This document shows positions 16,946-26,227 of a DNA stretch of 56,091 nt, piece after piece. Origin of the DNA: JAAYZH01 sp964479695. Its GTDB lineage: Bacteria > Bacillota > Clostridia > Saccharofermentanales > Fastidiosipilaceae. Each line of letters starts with the position of its first letter. Positions within the stretch are counted from its first letter, which is position 1. The stretch is taken from contig CAYZSO010000015.1 of assembly GCA_964479695.1 (NCBI GenBank), positions 1 to 56,091 on the forward strand, read 5' to 3'. Made by a program: the position numbers and the translations under genes. The notes under the pieces are model-generated. The model had not been told where the DNA came from, searched no databases, and saw nothing but the letters and a program-made list of their open reading frames with translations.

Positions 16946-17728
16946 ATGGAACAAACAACAAATCAAACAACAAATCAATCCGCAAATCAAACAACAGACC
17001 AAGCAATGGATCGGCCGTATATTTTTTGTCACATGATGACTTCGCTCGACGGAAAAATCATTGGAAACTACATGGAAACCCCGGAGAGTGAAGCAGCCAG
17101 TACAGTGTTTTATAATTTGGCATTTGGTGAAGAGCCTTATTACAAGCATCAGGGCTGGTTGTCAGGCCGAGTGACGACGGATGATAATTTCACTTTTTAC
17201 CGCGAGCCGGAGCTTGATGAGAATGCGCCGACCGTGCCGGAAGGCGATTTCGTCGCGAAGAATGACGCAGATAAGTACTATGTTTCGATCGATCCTTCAG
17301 GTAGGCTCGGCTGGGACAGTCCTGACCTTCGTTATATCACGACCGATGCGCATGTTTTGGAGGTTTTGACCGGCAAGGCCAGCAATGCCTACAAGGCCCT
17401 CCTGCGCAAACTGGGGATTTCGTACATCATTGCGGGTAGGGAAGAACTGGATTATGAGGCGGCTTTGGCCAAACTCAAAAATCTCTTCGGCATCGAAACC
17501 CTCATGTTGGGCGGCGGCGGCGTCCTCAACTGGTCCTTCATTCAGGCGGGGATGTGCGACGAAATCAGCTTGGTGATCGCTGCGGCGGCGGACGGATCCA
17601 CAGAGACACCGGCCTTGTTCGCGACTCGCGAGGGGCTGACGACGGATCGGGCGGTGAGCTTCGATCTTAAGGAGGCCAAAGTCGCCGACGGCGGCTGCGT
17701 CTGGCTACGCTACTTGGTCAAGAAGTAA
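16946..17728 (+). CDS. RibD C-terminal/dihydrofolate reductase-like protein
   Basis: A 260-residue protein with the RibD C-terminal (DHFR-like) NADPH-binding fold: MMTSLDGKIIGN at the start, YYVSIDPSGRLGW in the middle, then YIIAGREELDYEAALAKL and TLMLGGGGVLNWSFIQAGMCDEISLVI. It lacks the deaminase half of true RibD, so it is probably a stand-alone reductase of unknown substrate, not a riboflavin enzyme. The N-terminus has an Asn/Gln/Thr repeat (QTTNQTTNQSANQTTDQ) from a DNA minisatellite. The start is ATG 16946 after AAGGAGAA. It lies under a MerR-type promoter, suggesting induction by a toxic or redox-active compound. Confidence 0.85.
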   Translation: MEQTTNQTTNQSANQTTDQAMDRPYIFCHMMTSLDGKIIGNYMETPESEAASTVFYNLAFGEEPYYKHQGWLSGRVTTDDNFTFYREPELDENAPTVPEGDFVAKNDADKYYVSIDPSGRLGWDSPDLRYITTDAHVLEVLTGKASNAYKALLRKLGISYIIAGREELDYEAALAKLKNLFGIETLMLGGGGVLNWSFIQAGMCDEISLVIAAAADGSTETPALFATREGLTTDRAVSFDLKEAKVADGGCVWLRYLVKK

Positions 17729-17820
17729 GGGATGATAAGTTAGGAAAATATAAGTAAGGAAAACATAAGTACGGAAAAATATACGTAAGTTTCTTTCTGT
17801 TAGGCCTATACTGTTAGTGA

Positions 17821-17934
17821 ACCGGTCTGACCGACGCCCCCCATGGTGGCGCACGCCTTGATGTGTAACTCGTGACGCATGATGCATGGCGCGCGAGGCG
17901 CTAAGCGCCAGGAGCGTCGGCCGAAAACACCGGT
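17821..17934 (+). ncRNA. Structured leader of mgtA (unassigned)
   Basis: ACCGGT (17821-17826) pairs with ACCGGT (17929-17934), and CCGACGC (17831-17837) with GCGTCGG (17914-17920). Inside, GGCGC-TAA-GCGCC (17897-17909) makes a further hairpin. The nested arrangement ends seven bases before the ribosome binding site. A candidate -10 TATACT lies at 17807. I could not match it to the M-box Mg2+ riboswitch; it may be a different metal-responsive leader or only a stable stem. Confidence 0.4.
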
Positions 17935-17955
17935 CGCGAGAGGAGATCTTGCGCT

Positions 17956-20601
17956 ATGCAGAATGTGACCGACTACCATTATTGGAGTGCGACGCCAGCT
18001 GAGGCGCTAGCCAAACTTGAAACCTCCCAAACCGGACTCACAGGTGACGAGGCGGAATCTAGGGCGAAACAGTTCGGCGTGAATTCGATCAAGGCATCGG
18101 GCAGTTCAGGGCCGGTGCTCCTTTTTTTGAGCCAATTTAAGAATCCCATCATGATTATCCTAATCGTGGCAACCATAATCTCCGGCTTGACCGGCGATTG
18201 GACGGATGCGGTGATTATTTTGGCGATTGTTTTTGCCAGCGTCATCTTGAGTTTCATCCAAGAATACAGTGCAAACAAAGCCGTCGAAGAGCTCCGCTCT
18301 AGGATTTCACAGCAAACAACCGTTCTGCGTGACGGCAAACAGGTGCAGGTTCCGTCAAGCACCTTGGTGCCGGGCGACATCGTCTTGCTGTCTGCCGGCA
18401 GTTTGATTCCCGCGGACGGCTTGGTCCTAGAATGTAATGATTTCTTCGTGAATCAATCCATCTTGACAGGCGAGGCCTTACCGGTGGAGAAGAAATTGGG
18501 CGAGGCGGCGGAGGTTTCGACTTTGGCCGAACGAGAAAATACGGTATTCACCGGAACCAACGTCTACAGCGGCAGCGCAACGATGTTGGTCGTGGGCACG
18601 GGTCAAAACACGGAGTTCGGTAAGATCGCGGGGCAACTGAATCAGAAGCGGCCCGAGAACGATTTCGAGCGGGGCATCCGGCACTTCGGTTATATGCTGA
18701 CGCAAATCATGCTCATTCTGACGATCGTCGTCTTCGCGATCAATGTGTTGATGCAAAAACCCGCGATCGATTCGCTGCTGTTTTCGGTGGCTTTGGCCGT
18801 GGGAATTACCCCTCAGCTACTGCCAGCGATCATCAATGTCACCCTCTCCTATGGTTCTCGTACGATGGCCAAAGCCGGCGTCATCGTCCGCCATCTCACT
18901 GCTATTGAGAACTTCGGCAGCATGGATGTCCTCTGCACAGACAAAACGGGCACCCTAACCGAGGGCGTGGTTCACCTGGACGACGCGGTCGACATCGATG
19001 CCCAAACGTCCGACGAAATTTTCCGTCTCGCTTACCTCAACGCTTCCCTGCAAACCGGCCTCGTGAACGCCCTCGACCAGGCAATTATGGCGAAAGGCAC
19101 CCCCGACACCAGCGGCGTGACGAAGCTTGACGAAATCCCCTACGATTTCACCCGCAAGCGCCTCAGCATCGTGGTGTCCGAAGGCGCCCCAGCTGTTGGG
19201 GTACAAGCTGAAGGCGCCCAAGGCGGAGACCTCCTTACGGGAGGCGCGCAAGGCGGAGACCTCCTTACGGGAGGCGCGCAAGGCGGAGACCTCCTTACGG
19301 GAGGCGCGCAAGCCACCATGATTACCAAAGGCGCTCTCAGCCACGTCCTCGACATTTGCTCGTCGGCGTTCGTGCCCACGGGCATGACGGTCCCGCTCGA
19401 CGATGCGATACAGGACAAGATACAGAAACAATTCGAAGCCTGGAGCGACCAGGGCTACCGGGTGTTGGGAGTGGCGAAGAAGGCGGTTTTGGCCAAGGAA
19501 ACCTTCACCATAACCGATGAAACCGACATGGTTTTCTGCGGATTTCTGCTCTTCTACGACCCGCCGAAAACCGACGCCATGGAGACCATCAACGACCTGG
19601 CGGAGCTGGGGGTAGGCCTTCGCATCATCACGGGCGATAACAAACTCGTTTCGCTGCACACCGCGAAAATGCTCGGCCTCGAAGTCACGGGCGTACTGAC
19701 CGGCAAAGAAATTTTGGCTCTCAGTAATGAGGCGCTGATCGCCGCCGTTGCGAACGTGAACATTTTCGCCGAGGTTGACCCGAACCAGAAGGAGCGCATC
19801 ATCCTCGCGCTGAAGAAGCATGGCTTCGTTGTCGGCTACATGGGCGACGGGATCAATGATGCCCCAGCACTCCATGTTGCCGACGTCAGTATCAGTGTCA
19901 ACACGGCTGTTGACGTGGCCAAAGAAGCCGCCGACTTCGTTCTTCTCGAGAAAAGCCTCAACGTTCTCAAGCGCGGCATTGAGTTGGGGCGGATGACTTT
20001 TGCGAACACTTTGAAGTACATTAATATCAGCACCAGCTCCAATTTCGGCAACATGTTCAGCATGGCTGGTGCCTCGCTCTTCATGCCTTTCCTGCCACTC
20101 CTGCCAAAGCAAATTTTACTCATCAATTTCTTCTCTGACTTCCCCTCCCTGACGCTGGCTCGTGACTCCGTCGACGAAGAAATGATTCAAAAACCACGTC
20201 GTTGGGATCTGCACTTCATCCGCAACTTCATGATCACATTCGGCCTCATCAGTTCCGTGTTCGACTATGTGACTTTTGCGGTGCTGCTCTTGGGCTTCCA
20301 TGTACAGGAAGAAGCCTTCCAAAGCAGCTGGTTCGTCGTCTCTATCATTACAGAACTGATGATGCTTCTCGTCATGCGCACCCGAAAACCGTTTTACAAA
20401 AGCAAACCCGCCCCAGCCCTCCTGTTTTCTTCTCTTGGCGTGGCGATCTTCACCCTGATTTTGCCGTACATGCCTTTTGCCGGCCTCCTAAACATTGCCC
20501 CCATCGAGCCGGCAATCATGCTGTCTCTGTTCGGTATTGCGATTCTGTACATTGTGACCACAGAAATTGCGAAGTACTTCTTCTACAAAAAGCATGATTG
20601 A
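17956..20601 (+). CDS. mgtA: Magnesium-translocating P-type ATPase
   Basis: An 881-residue P3B-type ATPase that imports Mg2+. It shows the actuator TGEALPVEK, the phosphorylation motif CTDKTGTLTEG, and the hinge VVGYMGDGINDAPALHVADVS with KEAADFVLLEK. The membrane segments include VALAVGITPQLLPAI, typical of MgtA. The nucleotide-binding domain carries an insertion of three identical 10-residue repeats (QGGDLLTGGA), encoded by a 30-bp minisatellite at 19219-19308; this stretch is absent from ordinary family members. The start is ATG 17956 behind AGAGGAGATC. A structured leader precedes it. Confidence 0.95.
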   Translation: MQNVTDYHYWSATPAEALAKLETSQTGLTGDEAESRAKQFGVNSIKASGSSGPVLLFLSQFKNPIMIILIVATIISGLTGDWTDAVIILAIVFASVILSFIQEYSANKAVEELRSRISQQTTVLRDGKQVQVPSSTLVPGDIVLLSAGSLIPADGLVLECNDFFVNQSILTGEALPVEKKLGEAAEVSTLAERENTVFTGTNVYSGSATMLVVGTGQNTEFGKIAGQLNQKRPENDFERGIRHFGYMLTQIMLILTIVVFAINVLMQKPAIDSLLFSVALAVGITPQLLPAIINVTLSYGSRTMAKAGVIVRHLTAIENFGSMDVLCTDKTGTLTEGVVHLDDAVDIDAQTSDEIFRLAYLNASLQTGLVNALDQAIMAKGTPDTSGVTKLDEIPYDFTRKRLSIVVSEGAPAVGVQAEGAQGGDLLTGGAQGGDLLTGGAQGGDLLTGGAQATMITKGALSHVLDICSSAFVPTGMTVPLDDAIQDKIQKQFEAWSDQGYRVLGVAKKAVLAKETFTITDETDMVFCGFLLFYDPPKTDAMETINDLAELGVGLRIITGDNKLVSLHTAKMLGLEVTGVLTGKEILALSNEALIAAVANVNIFAEVDPNQKERIILALKKHGFVVGYMGDGINDAPALHVADVSISVNTAVDVAKEAADFVLLEKSLNVLKRGIELGRMTFANTLKYINISTSSNFGNMFSMAGASLFMPFLPLLPKQILLINFFSDFPSLTLARDSVDEEMIQKPRRWDLHFIRNFMITFGLISSVFDYVTFAVLLLGFHVQEEAFQSSWFVVSIITELMMLLVMRTRKPFYKSKPAPALLFSSLGVAIFTLILPYMPFAGLLNIAPIEPAIMLSLFGIAILYIVTTEIAKYFFYKKHD
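19219..19308 (+). repeat. In-frame 30-bp minisatellite in mgtA
   Basis: Three perfect copies of a 30-bp unit (starts 19219, 19249, 19279; CAAGGCGGAGACCTCCTTAC then GGGAGGCGCG) lie in the nucleotide-binding domain. The unit is itself partly palindromic (GGAGACCTCC). The frame is kept. Confidence 0.95.
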
Positions 20602-20630
20602 TGGGTGTGGGGTGTGTAAGAGGTGGTTTG

Positions 20631-20662
20631 ACTACATAAGTTTAATTTTATACTTATGTAGT
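20631..20662. repeat. CTACATAAGTTTAA palindrome bounding island C
   Basis: ACTACATAAGTTTAA and its near-exact complement form a hairpin about 30 bp after the mgtA stop. It is the left edge of island C and may act as a terminator for mgtA. Confidence 0.75.
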
Positions 20663-21086
20663 GATTTGGGCGGCGGTTGGCGACGAGCATGCGAAGTGGT
20701 CGGCGACGAGTATGCGAAGTAGTTGGTAATGCGGTCCCCGCAGAAGTTGTCGACAAGTAGTCTGCTGGATTTTGCGTGGAAATATACATAGGTTGATACC
20801 TTGCACATTTCTTCAAATTTGAAGTAATGTGCAAGCAAACTTGTTACGCATCTCTATTCAGCAATTTTTCTGAAGGAACGCTTAATTTCAACTTATGGTT
20901 CCTAGTCCTGGTTCGTAAGTGTTTAAGTTTCGTGTTTGAAGGAACGCTTGATTCTACCTATTGTTTCTGGAACAACATCGTCCTACACTTCAATGCTTTT
21001 CGACAGGAGGTGCGCTTAAATCGTCTTATTGCGGGAAGTTCTGCTATCTTTCTGATTTAAAGTGCTAACCAAGCCAAAAATAATTT

Positions 21087-21321
21087 CCAACCTGGTCCAG
21101 ATCCGGAGGATTGCGACAACAACTATTTTTCAGAGAGAATCTTGATACTTGCTGACAGTCAGATGAATGATTATTGACCCGAAGACAGATATTATTGAAT
21201 GAATACTGACCTAGACGGCTACGCGGTCTGCAATAAGCACGATACCAACAGAAAAATACCTTGTAAAGGGCTGAGTTTGTCAGCCGATGTCGCAAGTTTC
21301 GCGATCTCTACCAATCTGGAA
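21087..21321 (-). repeat. 235-bp core element (copy C)
   Basis: Ends are CCAGATCCGGAGGATTGCGACA (split here as CCAGATCC and GGAGGATTGCGACA) on the left and TGTCGCAAGTTTCGCGATC on the right. The internal direct repeats appear in reverse, as TGAATGATTATTGAC (21164) and TGAATGAATACTGAC (21196), so the core and the island have the same relative orientation as in A, D and E. Confidence 0.75.
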
Positions 21322-21565
21322 ATCGTATAATAATTTCTGTAATGTCCGCAGAACGCATTCAGGAGGAATTCGTTGCCCAAACACCTCCAAAGACAAGAAC
21401 CCCAACGAAGAAGAACAAATTCAGGAATAATACGCCGCCAAAACCGCTCCGCCATCAAGAACATCAATAGCCACTGCACCTGTGTAGAAACAATCCCTGC
21501 CCAAACCGCACCACTATCACGAACCACCATCACGCACCACCATCACGAACAAGCATCGATAAACA

Positions 21566-21599
21566 CACTACATATGTTTAAAATTAAACTTATGTAGTG
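21566..21599. repeat. CTACATATGTTT palindrome closing island C
   Basis: CACTACATATGTTTAA faces TTAAACTTATGTAGTG. It lies 37 bp after the stop of the minus-strand DMT gene, so it could end that transcript as well. Confidence 0.75.
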
Positions 21600-21636
21600 C
21601 GTTTATCGTAGTCAATGATCGTAGTCAATAAGAAAA

Positions 21637-22530
21637 TTACAGCGGATCCGACCGGGAATAACGGGAGGAGGCGTGCTCGACGATCATGGAAATGGCGACT
21701 CCAACGGCAATGATGAGGCCGCCTGCCAGAGATTTCGGATCGTAGGGGCGGCCTGCGAAAAGATCCAGCAGGACGCCGGAGAGGATTTGGCCAACAAATG
21801 TGAGGACAGTGACACGGAAAGAAGACATCTTTGACACGACAATGTTCATTAAGAAAATGTTGAAGACACCAATGACGCCACCGAAAAAGACAAGAGGACT
21901 TGTGCCGGCGGCGACAGTCACAGACGGCACGCCACCGGAAATCACCAGCAGCCACACAAGGGACACAATCAGTCCCACAATATGATTTACAAGCGAGCCG
22001 GGCATGGGGCCGATTTGTTCCGACAACTGGTTATTGATTGTACGCGAAACAACAATCGTGACACCGGTAGCGGTGGCGAGAGCGACGGCAAGGCCGGTGC
22101 CCAAAACACTGGTGTCCAACATGACGAAGATGCCGGCGATAGCGAAGACAATGCCGATGATGGAGCTTTTTTCGAAAGGACGCTTCGGCATACCCATGAG
22201 TCCGAAGCGATCATACACCAAGGATGTTATGGTTTGGCCCAGCAGGCCCAGCGCGATGATACTTGTCATAGAAATGTAACTGAAGGCGTAGTTCTGAAAC
22301 ACGGTTGTCAGTACGCCGAACGCTCCACCGAGATAGAGCCAGAAGGGTTTGCGGCCAAAGACGCCCAACTTCTCCTTCCGAATGACACACATGAGGAGGG
22401 CGAACACAGTTCCAACAGCATGAATAATCACGGTTGACGGCATGACACCAACTGCTTCTGCCAGACCGCCGTTGATGGAGATCATGAAGGATATAATTAC
22501 ACCCAGAAAAAATGCCAATAATGTGTACAT
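21637..22530 (-). CDS. DMT-superfamily transporter (duplicated DUF606/YdcZ type)
   Basis: A 297-residue inner-membrane protein with about ten hydrophobic segments arranged as two similar halves (1-145 and 155-290). Each half has the DUF606 pattern: FMISINGGLA...HAVG in the first and TINNQLSEQIG...NHIVGLIVSL in the second. Such proteins are drug/metabolite-type exporters of unknown substrate. ATG at 22530 is preferred to an upstream in-frame start, because GAGGT lies ten bases before it and the upstream frame only translates a minisatellite (CKRGKRVQ repeats). Confidence 0.85.
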   Translation of the reverse strand: MYTLLAFFLGVIISFMISINGGLAEAVGVMPSTVIIHAVGTVFALLMCVIRKEKLGVFGRKPFWLYLGGAFGVLTTVFQNYAFSYISMTSIIALGLLGQTITSLVYDRFGLMGMPKRPFEKSSIIGIVFAIAGIFVMLDTSVLGTGLAVALATATGVTIVVSRTINNQLSEQIGPMPGSLVNHIVGLIVSLVWLLVISGGVPSVTVAAGTSPLVFFGGVIGVFNIFLMNIVVSKMSSFRVTVLTFVGQILSGVLLDLFAGRPYDPKSLAGGLIIAVGVAISMIVEHASSRYSRSDPL

Positions 22531-23038
22531 ATTTTTTACCTCACCGAAACATAATAGCAAAGTGAGGGGGGCTTTGGTGGACTTTCTTGGCATTTGTACT
22601 CGGTTGCCTCGTTTGTACTCGTTTGCCTCGTTTGCACTCGTTTGCCTCGTTTGCACTCGTTTGCCTCGTTTGCACCCATTTGTACCCGTTGCCGGAAACT
22701 GCCGTAGAGTCTCGAGATGAGTAAAATTACTCGATTCAGTCACCCATAATTCTTTCAATTCAGACAAACGGTCTGACAAAATGAATTGAAATCAATTTGA
22801 ATTCGTGCCACGATAAGCAATCGAATTAAAATCAATTTAAAATTGTGCTATAATAAATAAACGAATCAAAATCAAATTAAACTTGAAAAAATAAATTACC
22901 ATAAGTTCAAATCCTCTTTAAATTGATCGGATAAATTAGTGCAAGTTCAAATCAACTAGAAGAAAACTTGAAATCAACTTGAAAATATTGGAATCAACTT
23001 GAAAATAACGGTAAACCAATTAGAAATGAGGCCACACA
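22531..23038. other. Divergent intergenic region with two tandem repeats and a promoter
   Basis: About 22600-22680 holds 18-bp units of the CGTTTGCCTCGTTTGCACT type. Three 40-bp AT-rich units start at 22783, 22823 and 22863 (GAATTRAAATCAATTT). An extended -10 TGCTATAAT (22846-22854) within the second unit is the likely promoter for the gene at 23039, with a weak -35 TTAAAA at 22826. Further ATCAACTTGAAAAT repeats run up to the start codon. Confidence 0.6.
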
Positions 23039-24292
23039 ATGATCGAACGTCCACACTACCAACAAATTCTTTCACAGATGAAAGATAAAGATTGTATCAA
23101 AGTAATCACCGGCGTGAGGAGAAGCGGCAAATCAACCATTCTGCAAGTTTTCCGCGAAAGTCTACAAGCTCAAGGCATTTCAGATAAGCAAGTACAGATG
23201 TACAATTTCGAAGATTTAGCGAATGATCAGCTCCTTGAGTATCACAACTTGTATCGAGCAATTAGTGAAAAATTGCAGGTTGACCAGATGAATTATGTTT
23301 TTTTGGATGAAATTCAGATGGTGGATCAGTTTGAGCGAGTTTTAGATAGTTTATTTATCAAGGGGAATGTTGATCTTTATGTGACGGGTTCAAATGCATA
23401 CATGCTTTCCGGCGAACTTGCCACACTGCTTTCGGGCCGTTATGTGGAGATCAAAGTCATGCCGCTCTCTTTCGCAGAGTTTTATTCACACCAGATAGAT
23501 TCCGTTGAGAGCAACGCGGCAACCTCATTTAACGCAACATCCTCACAGACCCCAGCGACCTCACCGGAAACAGTATTCTCCAAGTATCTGGACTGTGGAG
23601 GGTTCCCTTACGCAACCCAAATCGAAGACGAGCAAACGTACGTCAGCTATATCAGTGGGATAGTAAATACCGTCTTTGTCAAAGACATCCTCTCCCGAAA
23701 ACAGCTGACGAACGCAACACTCGTCGAAGAGCTGGCCCGCTATCTGACAGACACCTCTGGCAGTCTGGTCTCGACTAAGAAAATTGCTGACACCCTGACA
23801 TCCAGAGGACACAAGACAACGAGCTCAACCGTATCCGCTTATATTGAGGCCTTTTTGGAAGGCTATTTGTTCTATCGTTGTGATCGTTTCGATTTGGCAG
23901 GCAAGAAATATTTGGCGCGCGGATCCAAGTATTACCCGGTAGACCCGTCACTTCGTAGGGCTCTCTTAGGCCAGAAGAGGCCTGATTCCGACCATCAGTT
24001 GGAGGGCGTTGTCTATCTTGAGTTAATCCGAAGAGGGTATGACGTCTACATGGGAACGATGGGTAGCTACGAAGTGGATTTCATCGCGCAGAAACACGGC
24101 GTCACAGAATATTATCAGGTATCTTTATCTGTTCTAGACGAGCAGGTGTACACCTGCGAACGCCAGCCTCTACAGCTCATCGATGACAACTTCCGCAAAA
24201 TCATCCTCACCATGGATCCCGGTTCATACAATGATGAGGGGATTGAGCAGCGCAACGTGATCGATTGGCTCCTCGAATCATTCGCCTTCTAA
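23039..24292 (+). CDS. AAA_14/DUF4143 ATP-binding protein
   Basis: A 417-residue ATPase of the same broad architecture as the gene at 1290. Walker A is GVRRSGKST (about residues 25-33), Walker B is YVFLDEIQM, then VTGSNAYMLSGELATLLSGRYVEI. The DUF4143 half contains a nuclease-like core (YEVDFIAQK). A Thr/Ser/Ala-rich stretch (NAATSFNATSSQTPATSPET, about 161-180) interrupts the middle. The start ATG 23039 has GAGG eight bases upstream. It lies alone in an AT-richer zone than its neighbours, consistent with transfer. Function in this family is unproven. Confidence 0.88.
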   Translation: MIERPHYQQILSQMKDKDCIKVITGVRRSGKSTILQVFRESLQAQGISDKQVQMYNFEDLANDQLLEYHNLYRAISEKLQVDQMNYVFLDEIQMVDQFERVLDSLFIKGNVDLYVTGSNAYMLSGELATLLSGRYVEIKVMPLSFAEFYSHQIDSVESNAATSFNATSSQTPATSPETVFSKYLDCGGFPYATQIEDEQTYVSYISGIVNTVFVKDILSRKQLTNATLVEELARYLTDTSGSLVSTKKIADTLTSRGHKTTSSTVSAYIEAFLEGYLFYRCDRFDLAGKKYLARGSKYYPVDPSLRRALLGQKRPDSDHQLEGVVYLELIRRGYDVYMGTMGSYEVDFIAQKHGVTEYYQVSLSVLDEQVYTCERQPLQLIDDNFRKIILTMDPGSYNDEGIEQRNVIDWLLESFAF

Positions 24293-24327
24293 GCTCATCG
24301 TTTGGCCAAAGCCGCCCCCAACCGACA

Positions 24328-25206
24328 TCAGCCTTTTACAGCGCCTGCAACGACGCCTTGGATGATGTACTTCTGGCTGAAGAGGTAGAAAATCACCACA
24401 GGCAGGATGGAGAGCACGAGCATGGCCATGAGGCCGCCCATGTCACTTGAGCCATAGCCGCCGGTAAAAATCTTCTGGATCGAAATCGGTAACGTCGTGT
24501 ATGCCGATTTTAGGACGATTAAAGGCAACAGGTAATCATTCCAAATCCACATCACTTCCAGAATCGCAATCGTGATCGTCATCGGTTTCATCAGCGGCAG
24601 GGAAATGCGGAAGAAAGTCTGCAAAGGCCCGCAGCCATCAATGTTGGCTGCTTCTTCAACGTCAATGGGGACGCCTTTCACGAAGCCAGTGAACATGAAG
24701 ACCGCCTGCCCGGCACCGAAACCCAAATACATCACCAGGATGCCCCAAGGCGTGTCGAGCTTCAGATTATTGGCGAGCCAGCTCATCGTGAACATGACCA
24801 TCTGGAACGGCACAACCAGCGCGGACACAAACAAGTAATAGAGGAAGGTAGTGCCTTTGCCTTTTACTCGAGCCAGGTACCAGCCACACATGCTGCAGCA
24901 CACCAGAATCAAGGCTGTGCCGCCAACCGTGATGAAGAGAGAGGTGCTAAAAGCCCCCCAGAAATTCATCTTTGTAAAACCAGTTATGTAATTGGTCCAG
25001 CCCACAAAATTCTCTTGATTCAGGAAAGCAAACAAGTCATCTGAAATATAGAGCTTGCTCTTGAAGGAGTTCATCAGAATCACCAAGAGCGGGAAGACGA
25101 AGATCAAGGCCAGGATGATCAAAATAATGTAGAAGATGATGTCAGAGCGCTTTCTAGTCTTGGCCAAAGACGCCTCCTTCGACGTTCTTACACGAGTATC
25201 AGCCAT
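24328..25206 (-). CDS. Carbohydrate ABC transporter permease, MalG-like
   Basis: A 292-residue permease with six membrane segments and the EAA loop NIDGCGPLQTFFRISLPLMKPM. The short cytosolic N-terminus has Ser-Leu-Ala-Lys from a near-exact palindrome copy (25158). It starts one base after the stop of the upstream permease, so the two are translationally coupled. It is the last gene of the LacI-linked operon; 35 bp separate it from the convergent ATPase gene, with a CTTTGGCCAAAG-like site (24300) between. Confidence 0.92.
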   Translation of the reverse strand: MADTRVRTSKEASLAKTRKRSDIIFYIILIILALIFVFPLLVILMNSFKSKLYISDDLFAFLNQENFVGWTNYITGFTKMNFWGAFSTSLFITVGGTALILVCCSMCGWYLARVKGKGTTFLYYLFVSALVVPFQMVMFTMSWLANNLKLDTPWGILVMYLGFGAGQAVFMFTGFVKGVPIDVEEAANIDGCGPLQTFFRISLPLMKPMTITIAILEVMWIWNDYLLPLIVLKSAYTTLPISIQKIFTGGYGSSDMGGLMAMLVLSILPVVIFYLFSQKYIIQGVVAGAVKG

Positions 25207-25207
25207 C

Positions 25208-26053
25208 TTAATCCTCCTCTCTGCTGCGGGTTAAACGCAATTGAATCAGCGCAATCAAACCGAGGATGAGGGTGAAGATGACGGCTTTGGCCTGACCAGG
25301 ACCACTCCAACCCACGCGACCGTAGAAAGTTCGGTAGATGTTGAGTGCCAGCATCTCGGTCTTGTTTGCGGGACCCCCTCCGGTGAGCGCGAGGTTCTGG
25401 TCGAAGAGGCGGAACGAGTTGGTGAGGGTCAGGAAAGTACAGACGGTGATCGACGGCGCGATGTAGGGGATGATGATATTGGTCAGCACCTGCCAACTGG
25501 AGGCACCATCAATTTCCGCGGCTTCCTTAAGCTCCGACGGCACCCCCTGAATGGCCGCGATGTAGATGATCATCATGTAGCCGATCATTTGCCAATTCAT
25601 CAGCAAGACCAGACCCCAGAACCCGTAGGCTGGATCGAATTGCAGGGTGCGGCCAAAGTTCGCCAGAATCGCATTCAGGATTGTGTTCCAGACGTAGCCC
25701 AGCACGATGCCGCCAATCAGATTTGGCATGAAGAATATGGTGCGGAAGAGGTTGGTTGCTTTCAGCCCCCTGGTGAGCATCAGGGCGATGGCAAAAGCAA
25801 AAACATTTACGGTGATCACGGCTACGATCGTAAACACGGACGTGAAGCCGAGGGAATAGACGAAGTTACTGGATGGATCTGTAAAAGCGCGGATGTAGTT
25901 ATCGATCCCATTAAATTTCGCATCCGTTATGACTGTGAAACTTGAGAAGGACAAGCGAATGCCCATCAGAAAGGGGATCAGAAAAGCAATAACGAATGCG
26001 AGCAACGTGGGTAGAACGAAGATCGGAAAATATTTGTACAGATTTTTGTGCAT
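25208..26053 (-). CDS. Carbohydrate ABC transporter permease, MalF-like
   Basis: A 281-residue permease starting MHKNLYKYFPIFVLP, with six membrane segments and the EAA loop EAAEIDGASSWQVLTNIIIPYI. The start at 26053 follows CGGAGGAAAAGAG; the frame stays open upstream to 26227 but that extension has no support. No ATPase gene is present in this operon, so a shared MsmK/UgpC-type ATPase, such as that at 7801, is needed. Confidence 0.92.
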   Translation of the reverse strand: MHKNLYKYFPIFVLPTLLAFVIAFLIPFLMGIRLSFSSFTVITDAKFNGIDNYIRAFTDPSSNFVYSLGFTSVFTIVAVITVNVFAFAIALMLTRGLKATNLFRTIFFMPNLIGGIVLGYVWNTILNAILANFGRTLQFDPAYGFWGLVLLMNWQMIGYMMIIYIAAIQGVPSELKEAAEIDGASSWQVLTNIIIPYIAPSITVCTFLTLTNSFRLFDQNLALTGGGPANKTEMLALNIYRTFYGRVGWSGPGQAKAVIFTLILGLIALIQLRLTRSREED

Positions 26054-26227
26054 CTCTTTTCCTCCGAAGGTTGGTTGAGCGAATAGGGGGGACCGGCACA
26101 GCGCGGGGGCTGCACCGATCCTGAAAAAATTGCTTTGTGTGTGAAGCATTTGCGCAGCACTTCGCGCAGTGCTCATGGGCTTCAACCCAAAGTTACTGTG
26201 CCGCATCAAGGGCGGCCATTGACGCAT

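Larger units (their letters stand above)
20631..21599 (-). repeat. Composite non-coding repeat island, copy C
   Basis: The order is palindrome (20631), a second palindrome TTGCACATT...AATGTGCAA (20801-20834), three 66-bp units beginning AGGAACG or AGGAGGTGCG (20874, 20940, about 21006), the 235-bp core, the region of 62-bp units with GCCAAAACCGCTCCGCC (about 21438), and a closing palindrome (21566-21599). The whole is the reverse of copies D and E. No gene is seen between mgtA and the DMT gene. Confidence 0.8.

Noticed and set aside
17821..17934. M-box (ykoK) Mg2+ riboswitch
   Set aside because: The stems found do not carry the conserved M-box sequences I would expect; kept only as an unassigned structured leader.
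18955..20112. 385-residue open frame antisense to mgtA
   Set aside because: A shadow of a GC-rich gene; the sense frame has full P-type ATPase motifs.
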